Shown here: positions 1 through 5,191 of the stretch, one piece after another
Layout: each line of letters opens with the position of its first letter
Numbering within the stretch: the stretch's first letter is position 1
Origin: CALLCD01 sp039817885
Lineage (GTDB): Bacteria > Pseudomonadota > Alphaproteobacteria > Caulobacterales > Hyphomonadaceae
Direction: 5' to 3'
DNA length: 8,151 nt
Assembly (NCBI GenBank): GCA_039817885.1
Contig: JBCBUY010000120.1
Coordinates: 1-8,151, forward strand
The notes under the pieces: generated by a model
What the model saw: the letters and a program-made list of their open reading frames with translations, nothing else
Database searches by the model: none
Told to the model about the DNA's origin: nothing
Translations under genes and position numbers: made by a program

Positions 1-352
1 CAAGACCGATATTGTTACCGGTCGTGCCAACGCCGCGGATGCGGAGTGTCGATCCTCCCGTCGCTGTATCCGAACTATTGATATTGAAGCTTGGGGTCAC
101 AGACTCCAGATTGGTGACATCAAAAACGCCCTGACGGTCCAGCGCCTCCGGACTGAAAGCCGAAACGGCAATCGGAACATCTTGGATCGACGCTTCACGC
201 CGTGTCGCCGTCACTGTGATTTCGCCCATTCGGCGGGTCGCATCGTCCGCCTCATCAGGTGTGACGTCCTGAGCGAATGCTGGCGATGTCGTAAGAGCTA
301 ACGCCGCTGCTGATCCCAGCAAGACGGATTCGTAGCGTTTTGTGAGTCTCAT
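1..352 (-). CDS. TonB-dependent outer-membrane receptor, N-terminal part (cut by window edge)
   Basis: This is the first 117 residues of a TonB-dependent receptor, a beta-barrel importer driven by TonB/ExbBD. The reading frame is open to the window edge, so the barrel lies outside. The start begins MRLTKRYES, then has a hydrophobic stretch and an AFA-QD signal peptidase site near residue 27, giving a clear Sec signal peptide. ITVTATRRE (residues 46-54) is a TonB-box-like segment. It is followed by a plug-domain start with IQDVPIAVSAF (57-67), the LDRQGVFDVTNLESVTPSF stretch (71-89) and LRIRGVGTTGNNIG (103-116). The start codon has a strong ribosome binding site, GGGAGGA, about 9 bases upstream. 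The wording of the plug is typical of the large receptor families of Hyphomonas- and sphingomonad-type Alphaproteobacteria. The substrate cannot be told from this part. The gene is divergent from queC; a shared role is not shown. Confidence 0.93.
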   Translation of the reverse strand, partial: MRLTKRYESVLLGSAAALALTTSPAFAQDVTPDEADDATRRMGEITVTATRREASIQDVPIAVSAFSPEALDRQGVFDVTNLESVTPSFNINSSDTATGGSTLRIRGVGTTGNNIGL

Positions 353-411
353 GTCTTTTTTTCCTCCCGCGGCGTTCTTATTAAAAGCGAACACCTTCAA
401 TGATTTTTGAG

Positions 412-431
412 TTCCCGCTCTTTGTCGGGAA
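412..431 (-). other. Hairpin in the leader of the TonB receptor gene
   Basis: TTCCCG (412-417) and CGGGAA (426-431) form a perfect 6-bp stem around an 8-base loop, about 60 bases upstream of the receptor start codon. No U-tract follows on either strand, so a terminator is unlikely. It may be a leader mRNA structure, or chance. Confidence 0.3.
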
Positions 432-442
432 TCTGCAATAAT

Positions 443-470
443 ATCATTGACAACAATCTAGGTCTGTCAA
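443..470 (-). promoter_or_regulatory. Possible promoter for the TonB receptor gene
   Basis: Read on the minus strand, a perfect TTGACA (470-465) is followed after 16 bases by AATGAT (448-443), which matches TATAAT at four of six positions. This would give a leader of roughly 85 bases. The -35 box is one of three TTGACA/TGTCAA copies here, so it could instead be an operator half-site. Confidence 0.35.
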
Positions 471-477
471 CTTGACA
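447..477. promoter_or_regulatory. Cluster of TTGACA/TGTCAA half-sites (possible operator)
   Basis: Three copies of the same hexamer lie in 31 bp: TTGACA at 447-452, TGTCAA at 465-470 and TTGACA at 472-477. The last two form the perfect dyad TGTCAA-C-TTGACA. The cluster sits between the divergent TonB receptor and queC genes and overlaps the best -35 candidate for the receptor. A dimeric regulator could bind the dyad. TTGACA is also the sigma-70 -35 consensus, so some copies may simply be promoter elements. Confidence 0.35.
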
Positions 478-526
478 CTACGGAAACCATAGAAGTTATC
501 GCAGCTGGAATACTTGAAAAAGCCTG

Positions 527-532
527 TATAAT
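527..532 (+). promoter_or_regulatory. Possible -10 element of the queCED operon
   Basis: A perfect TATAAT stands 45 bases upstream of the queC start and reads toward it. No good -35 box lies at the right distance; the closest, CTGGAA at 505-510, matches TTGACA at only three positions. Transcription would begin near 539, at the edge of the CAATT-CC-AATTG dyad. Confidence 0.35.
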
Positions 533-538
533 CAGTGG

Positions 539-550
539 CAATTCCAATTG
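539..550. promoter_or_regulatory. Short dyad CAATT-CC-AATTG at the predicted queC transcription start
   Basis: This is a perfect 5-bp inverted repeat with a 2-base centre, placed just after the TATAAT at 527-532 and 26 bases before the queC start codon. The position suits a repressor operator, but the repeat is short and AT-rich and may be chance. Confidence 0.22.
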
Positions 551-576
551 TTCTCCGGTTCTAGGATATGTAACCC

Positions 577-1290
577 ATGAAAAGGTGTGATCAGAAAGCC
601 ATCGTCCTGTTTTCCGGAGGACAGGACTCTGCTGTTTGCTTGGCATGGGCGTTGACGCGCTTTGAGCGCGTTGAAACCGTAGGATTTGACTACGGCCAAA
701 GGCACAAAATCGAGCTGGAATGCCGCGCTCAGTTTATAACTGCCTTGCGCAAGTCGTTGCCTGACTTGGCCGCAGGTCTGGGGGACGACCACTTGCTCAA
801 CATACCGGTTCTCGGAGACATCAGCGACACATCGCTGACGCGTGACACCGAGATAGAGGTTGCCGCATCCGGTCTGCCATCGACATTTGTTCCAGGCCGA
901 AACCTGATCTTTCTGAATCTTGCCGGCGCACTCGCTTGGCGGCGAGGGGCGAACGCCATTGTGGGCGGCATGTGTGAAACGGACTTTTCAGGATATCCAG
1001 ATTGCCGGCGGGAAACGCTTGATGCCCAGGAGCGCGCGCTTTGTCTTGGTCTCGACCGGAAGATCGATATCGAAACACCGCTCATGTATATCGACAAGGC
1101 CGCCACCTGGGAAATGTCCAGGCAAATTGGCGGAGATACGCTTGTGGATCTGATCGTCGAGGAGACCCATACCTGCTATCTCGGCGATCGATCGACCCGC
1201 CATGAGTGGGGCTATGGGTGCAATGCCTGTCCCGCCTGCGAGCTTCGTGCGAACGGGTGGCAGACTTGGCGCAGCGGAGCGATCGTGTGA
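577..1290 (+). CDS. queC: 7-cyano-7-deazaguanine (preQ0) synthase QueC
   Basis: QueC uses ATP and ammonia to turn 7-carboxy-7-deazaguanine into preQ0, the nitrile precursor of queuosine in tRNA; it acts in the cytoplasm. The 237 residues match the usual family length. SGGQDS at residues 13-18 is the PP-loop that binds ATP. FDYGQRH follows at 37-43, VPGRN at 105-109 and ETDFSGYPDCR at 134-144, all family signatures. The C-terminal zinc site is complete: Cys200, Cys215, Cys218 and Cys221, the last three in GCNACPACELR. The ATG has a modest AGGA about 10 bases upstream, and the protein aligns from its first residues, so the start is likely right. It is the first gene of a queC-queE-queD operon. 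Its stop overlaps the GTG start of queE by 4 bp, which suggests translational coupling. Confidence 0.97.
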   Translation: MKRCDQKAIVLFSGGQDSAVCLAWALTRFERVETVGFDYGQRHKIELECRAQFITALRKSLPDLAAGLGDDHLLNIPVLGDISDTSLTRDTEIEVAASGLPSTFVPGRNLIFLNLAGALAWRRGANAIVGGMCETDFSGYPDCRRETLDAQERALCLGLDRKIDIETPLMYIDKAATWEMSRQIGGDTLVDLIVEETHTCYLGDRSTRHEWGYGCNACPACELRANGWQTWRSGAIV

Positions 1291-1931
1291 GGACGACCTA
1301 TTCTGTCAAAGAAGCCTATTATACGCTTCAGGGAGAGGGCGCGCAGACCGGACGAGCTGCCGTCTTCCTCCGGTTTTCCGGCTGCAACCTTTGGAGCGGT
1401 CTAGAGAGAGATCGATTGAGCGCGGTTTGCCAGTTCTGCGACACAGATTTCGTCGGCACGGATGGTGTCGGCGGTGGAAAATTCACATCAGCAGAAGCCG
1501 TCGCAGACCATGTCGATACGATATGGAACGCAAATGCCGCCGGTGGGTCCAAATATGTCATCTGCACCGGCGGTGAGCCGCTGCTCCAGCTCAATGATGC
1601 GCTGATTGCAGCGCTGCATGAGCATGGCTTCGCAATCGGAGTGGAAACAAATGGCACACTCGCAGCGCCCGAAGGCCTCGATTGGATTTGTGTCAGCCCC
1701 AAAGCAGATGCTGACATTGTGTTGACCTGTGGCCATGAGATCAAACTCGTCTATCCGCAGCCCCTTGCCATGCCAGAGCGTTTCTCTGATCTGGATTTCG
1801 ATCATTTTTTCTTGCAACCGATGGATGGACCAGAGATTGCACAGAACGTAGAAGCCACGGCAGAGTATTGTATGAAGAATCCAAAATGGCGACTGAGCTT
1901 ACAAACCCACAAACTGATCGGATTGCCCTAA
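1287..1931 (+). CDS. queE: 7-carboxy-7-deazaguanine synthase QueE (radical SAM)
   Basis: QueE is a radical S-adenosylmethionine enzyme that contracts the ring of 6-carboxy-tetrahydropterin to 7-carboxy-7-deazaguanine, the substrate of QueC. I start it at the GTG at 1287, giving 214 residues. This places YSVKEAYYTLQGEGAQTG at the N-terminus as in the family, overlaps the queC stop by 4 bp, and leaves a GGAG 8 bases upstream. A longer frame open from 1206 would only add residues inside queC. The iron-sulfur cluster cysteines are Cys33, Cys48 and Cys51. This is the CX14CX2C spacing known for the Burkholderia multivorans type of QueE, not the CX3CX2C of most radical SAM enzymes. CTGGEPLLQ carries the SAM-binding GGEP motif, and VETNGT and SPKAD follow as in the family. 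The 3' end overlaps queD by 46 bp. Confidence 0.96.
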   Translation: MRTTYSVKEAYYTLQGEGAQTGRAAVFLRFSGCNLWSGLERDRLSAVCQFCDTDFVGTDGVGGGKFTSAEAVADHVDTIWNANAAGGSKYVICTGGEPLLQLNDALIAALHEHGFAIGVETNGTLAAPEGLDWICVSPKADADIVLTCGHEIKLVYPQPLAMPERFSDLDFDHFFLQPMDGPEIAQNVEATAEYCMKNPKWRLSLQTHKLIGLP

Positions 1932-2305
1932 GTCCCGAGGGGCAGACGTTTGAAATTTCGAAGTCCGTGACGTTTGAAGCGGCCCATCGTCTGCCGGGGC
2001 GCGGCACGTCTGATCCCTATGGCAGAATTCATGGTCATAGTTTCAAGGTTGAGGCAGCCATTGTCGGCGAGGTCCAGCCCGGTGAACGCTGGGTCGAGGA
2101 TCTGGGCAAGCTGGCCGCCGAACTCGAAAACGTCGCTGCCCAGCTAGACCATCAATTGCTGAATGACATCGACGGCCTGAGCGCACCGACCTTCGAAGTC
2201 ATCGCCATGTGGATTGCCGATCGGTTGAAACCGGCGCTTCCCGGTTTGACCCGCGTGACAGTGTCGAGGCCCAGCCTTGATGAAAGCTGCACCTTTCGAC
2301 TTTAG
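1886..2305 (+). CDS. queD: 6-carboxy-tetrahydropterin synthase QueD, with Tyr in place of the catalytic Cys
   Basis: QueD family members convert dihydroneopterin triphosphate to 6-carboxy-tetrahydropterin, the QueE substrate. From the ATG at 1886 the protein has 139 residues. Zinc ligands are seen as His34 (FEAAHRL) and His49/His51 (GRIHGHSF). Asp88-His89 lie in LDHQLLND, and Glu133 lies in the C-terminal DESCTF. The Cys that precedes the HGH motif in E. coli QueD (Cys27, in KCGRLHGH) is Tyr45 here (PYGRIHGH). Position in the operon still favours QueD. The start is not certain: a TTG at 1868 is also in frame, no strong ribosome binding site is seen, and about 20 residues precede the conserved TFEISKS. 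Translation is probably coupled to queE, which it overlaps by 46 bp. The stop overlaps the stop of the opposing TIR-ParA gene. Confidence 0.88.
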   Translation: MATELTNPQTDRIALSPEGQTFEISKSVTFEAAHRLPGRGTSDPYGRIHGHSFKVEAAIVGEVQPGERWVEDLGKLAAELENVAAQLDHQLLNDIDGLSAPTFEVIAMWIADRLKPALPGLTRVTVSRPSLDESCTFRL

Positions 2306-3594
2306 TCTTTGACGAGAAGCATGTCGCTAAGCTCGCCGGCAACAGCTGACAGGGCCTGACGCACATGTTTCAAACCGCCGCCTCTCCCGTGATGGACAAG
2401 CAAACGTTTCACCGGCGGTTCCTCATCATCCACGCGGACTTGAAAATGCCGGCTGCGGGGCAGAACTGCGGTCATCATCGATTTTGACAGATCGAAACGT
2501 ACCTGATCGTCAAATGCCCCATTACGCGCATCTGCTTCGAAGTCCGATTGTTCCCGCCGCTCCACGGCATTGAACAGGACCGAAAGATCCGGCCGATGAT
2601 CCGTATCCGTTTGATCAGCGATCACCCGGTTTAGAAGCTTGATCCCACGCAGCGAATAAACATCGGTGTGCATTGGGGCCAATACGAGATCCGCAGCCTG
2701 AAGGACGCATCTCGTTAGAAATGTTGCATTCGGGTTGGTGTCGAGCACAATCAAATCATATTGGCCTCGGTAAAAGTCGAGGGTCCGTAGAAAATGCTGA
2801 CGAACGGCGTCTAGCCCCTCACGGTCCGTCGAGAACGCATATTTCGAAATCTCAAATTGGCCGAAGATGATGTCCAGCCGCCCGCGATTGCCATCTTTCT
2901 CAAGCAAGGAATGGCAGATCTCATCCCTTGGAGCCGCTGTGAAGGGCTCTATCGACAGGTGGTTCCACCGATCCGCCGGCGACGCCCTGTGAGCCTCATG
3001 CAGCTGGCTCTTCTCGAAGAGAGAGATCACGCTTGCATCTCGAATGGCCGCCTCATCGGGGGCTCCCGACGGGAAAAAAAGCTGTGAGAGATTGTACTGG
3101 GGGTCGAGGTCAACAAGTAAGACCCGCCGTCCGCCAGATTTTTGGTAGGCAGCCGCGACCTGCGCCGCAACCGTCGTCTTACCAACACCGCCCTTCATGT
3201 TCATGACGGCAACGACCGGACACCCAGCGCGGTAAGCCCTCTGTGACGCCTCCACCACGCCGTCCATATCTTCGGTCGTCAGGACAAGATCCTTACCAAG
3301 TTCAGATTTGACGAACCCGCCAACGCGGCTTCGATCGGCGCGAACGGGGAGAATGGTCAACCCGTTCCGGCGAGCCCGGGCGATATCTCCCCTCACGGTC
3401 TTCGAGCGCATCGCTTCAAAGGACACCAGAACAATCACGAAACTCGCATCATCAATGGCTTGATCGGATGCCGATCGGCTGGGTTCGTCATGGGCAACAA
3501 ACCGGGAAGGGATGCCCGCACGCCGCAAATGCTCACTCAGCTCGAGAAGCGCATCCAGCTGATCCTCAGCATGGGCAATGAAGGCGTGAGACAT
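2302..3594 (-). CDS. TIR-like domain fused to a ParA/MinD-type ATPase
   Basis: A 430-residue two-domain protein with no signal peptide or membrane segment. Residues 3 to about 120 look like a TIR domain: HAFIAHAEDQLD as the first strand and helix, then ASFVIVLVSFEAM (50-62), then a helix and LTILPVRAD (79-87). By my alignment the catalytic Glu of NAD-cleaving TIR domains falls on Asp70. Residues 126-430 form a complete ParA-like ATPase: deviant Walker A KGGVGKTT (134-141, signature Lys134), A' motif LLVDLDPQ (159-166) and Walker B LIVLDTNPN (281-289, Asp285). ParA ATPases dimerise on ATP and position DNA or protein cargo. No ParB or parS is seen, so plasmid partition is unlikely. The start is fixed by an in-frame TGA five codons upstream and by the first TIR strand beginning at residue 3. 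The ribosome binding site is poor. The function is unknown; a defence or NTP-dependent signalling role is inference. Confidence 0.85.
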   Translation of the reverse strand: MSHAFIAHAEDQLDALLELSEHLRRAGIPSRFVAHDEPSRSASDQAIDDASFVIVLVSFEAMRSKTVRGDIARARRNGLTILPVRADRSRVGGFVKSELGKDLVLTTEDMDGVVEASQRAYRAGCPVVAVMNMKGGVGKTTVAAQVAAAYQKSGGRRVLLVDLDPQYNLSQLFFPSGAPDEAAIRDASVISLFEKSQLHEAHRASPADRWNHLSIEPFTAAPRDEICHSLLEKDGNRGRLDIIFGQFEISKYAFSTDREGLDAVRQHFLRTLDFYRGQYDLIVLDTNPNATFLTRCVLQAADLVLAPMHTDVYSLRGIKLLNRVIADQTDTDHRPDLSVLFNAVERREQSDFEADARNGAFDDQVRFDLSKSMMTAVLPRSRHFQVRVDDEEPPVKRLLVHHGRGGGLKHVRQALSAVAGELSDMLLVKD

Positions 3595-3797
3595 AGGGAG
3601 GGTTTCCGCTCAGATGATGGTCTGCAAGGGCGCTTTATTTCTGCGTTTGGGGGCAAAAATGAGACATGGCAAGCTTTGAACGAAACCTACCGATCAGATT
3701 GCTGTGGAACTGGATCAATTTGCCGCTGCGGAACCATTTTGATTGTGTTGCGGTTAAGCTTGTGGTTGTAAGCGACGCTTGAATTGGAGCGATATTG
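3595..3797. other. Divergent intergenic region between TIR-ParA and DAHP synthase genes
   Basis: These 203 bases must hold the promoters for both divergent genes, but I find no convincing -35/-10 pair on either strand. A short dyad, CCGC-T-GCGG at 3723-3731, lies inside loosely matching flanks, ATCAA (3714-3718) and TTGAT (3739-3743). The flanks are not placed symmetrically, so it is a weak operator candidate. No small gene or RNA is apparent. Confidence 0.5.
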
Positions 3798-5174
3798 ATG
3801 ACGTGGTCCCCATCGTCCTGGCGAGATAAGCCGGCAAAACACATCCCGGAAGACTATCCCGACATCGCCCATCTTGCCGATGTCGAGGCGCGCCTGAAGG
3901 CGTTTCCACCGCTTGTGTTTGCGGGCGAGGCGAGGGCGTTGAAGTCAAAGCTTGCCGATGTGGCGGCCGGAAACGCTTTTCTGTTGCAGGGAGGCGACTG
4001 TGCCGAGAGCTTCAAGGAATTTAGCGCCGACAATATTCGCGATACACTGCGTGTCATGCTCCAAATGGCTGTGGTGCTGACCTTCGCGGCCACCAAACCG
4101 GTCGTCAAAGTTGGTCGCCTTGCAGGACAATTCGGCAAGCCACGATCATCACCGACGGAGACGATTGGCGACACCACACTGCCGTCCTATCGCGGCGACA
4201 ACATCAACGGCATGCCCTTCACACCTGAGGACCGGGTGCCCGATCCGGAGCGGCTGATCAGAGCCTATGCCCAGTCATCGTCAACACTGAACCTCGTGCG
4301 CGCTTTTACGCAAGGCGGATATGCCGATATCCGCAACGTACATTCCTGGATGCTCGGCTTTGTCGACCGGTCCTCCCAGGGGGAACGCTATCAGGCATTA
4401 GCGGAGCGTATCAGTGAGGCGCTGGCATTCATGGAGGCGTGTGGCGTCACATCATCGACCGTCCCCCAACTCTCCAAAGTCGATGTCTATACATCTCACG
4501 AAGCACTTTTGCTCGGCTTCGAAGAGGCGATGACGCGGATCGATTCTACCACTGGCGATTGGTATGACACCGCCGCGCATATGCTGTGGATCGGCCATCG
4601 CACGCGTCAGCTCGACCATGCCCATGTTGAATTCCTGCGCGGGGTCAAAAATCCGATCGGCCTGAAATGCGGTCCGGGGCTTGATCCTGATGAACTGATC
4701 CGTGCGATCGATGTCCTGAACCCGAGCGACGAGCCGGGTCGCATGACCCTGATCGCGCGATATGGGGCCGATCAGGTCGCCAAAGATCTGCCGGCCCTTG
4801 TTCGGGCGGTGAAGCGGAGCGGCCGGACGGTGGTCTGGTCCTGCGATCCCATGCACGGCAATACCGAGAAGACCGGCAACGGATACAAGACCCGCCGCGT
4901 TGAAAGCGTGCTCTCCGAGGTGCGCGACTTCATTGATATTGTTTCCGCTGAGGGGTGCTATCCCGGAGGCGTTCACTTTGAGATGACAGGGCAAGACGTT
5001 ACCGAATGCCTTGGCGGTGCCCAGGCGATCTCCGAAGACGACCTGTCATCAAGATACCACACCCACTGCGATCCACGGCTAAATGGTGAGCAAGCTCTTG
5101 AACTTGCCTTCCTCGTGGCAGAGAAGCTCTCGGACGTAAAAGCGGCGAACGAAACGCTCACCGCGGCTGAATAG
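3798..5174 (+). CDS. Type II 3-deoxy-D-arabino-heptulosonate 7-phosphate (DAHP) synthase
   Basis: This enzyme condenses phosphoenolpyruvate with erythrose 4-phosphate, the first step of the shikimate pathway to aromatic amino acids. The 458 residues and motifs are of the plant/Mycobacterium (type II) class, not the AroFGH class of E. coli. The metal ligands can be placed by their spacing in the M. tuberculosis enzyme: Cys68 (LLQGGDCAESF), His353 (DPMHGNT), Glu395 (HFEMTGQ) and Asp425 (HCDPRLN). Other family stretches are KVGRLAGQFGKPRS (104-117), LPSYRGDNING (128-138) and GLKCGPGLDP (288-297). I chose ATG 3798 over the adjacent TTG 3795 because GGAG lies 8 bases upstream. It is followed 17 bp later by a MATE exporter, probably in the same transcript. 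It looks like the housekeeping enzyme; no secondary-metabolite genes are nearby. Confidence 0.96.
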   Translation: MTWSPSSWRDKPAKHIPEDYPDIAHLADVEARLKAFPPLVFAGEARALKSKLADVAAGNAFLLQGGDCAESFKEFSADNIRDTLRVMLQMAVVLTFAATKPVVKVGRLAGQFGKPRSSPTETIGDTTLPSYRGDNINGMPFTPEDRVPDPERLIRAYAQSSSTLNLVRAFTQGGYADIRNVHSWMLGFVDRSSQGERYQALAERISEALAFMEACGVTSSTVPQLSKVDVYTSHEALLLGFEEAMTRIDSTTGDWYDTAAHMLWIGHRTRQLDHAHVEFLRGVKNPIGLKCGPGLDPDELIRAIDVLNPSDEPGRMTLIARYGADQVAKDLPALVRAVKRSGRTVVWSCDPMHGNTEKTGNGYKTRRVESVLSEVRDFIDIVSAEGCYPGGVHFEMTGQDVTECLGGAQAISEDDLSSRYHTHCDPRLNGEQALELAFLVAEKLSDVKAANETLTAAE

Positions 5175-5191
5175 CGAAAAAGGAACGATCC

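Noticed and set aside
353..576. preQ1 riboswitch upstream of queC
   Set aside because: No stem with the A-rich pseudoknot tail of the class I type or other recognisable preQ1 aptamer pattern is visible; only short dyads are present.
1206..1286. Longer queE with extra N-terminal residues
   Set aside because: The extra codons lie wholly inside queC and precede the family's normal N-terminus; GTG 1287 has a ribosome binding site and a 4-bp overlap typical of coupled genes.
577..2305. Dpd-type DNA 7-deazaguanine modification cluster
   Set aside because: Only preQ0-making enzymes are present; no DpdA transglycosylase, helicase or restriction gene is in the window.
2302..3594. Plasmid or chromosome partition locus
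   Set aside because: The ATPase has ParA motifs, but there is no ParB gene, no parS-like repeat and no replication gene nearby, and the neighbours are housekeeping genes.
4452..4994. 180-residue open frame on the minus strand inside the DAHP synthase gene
   Set aside because: Antisense shadow of a strongly conserved gene; no recognisable protein family and no ribosome binding site of note.
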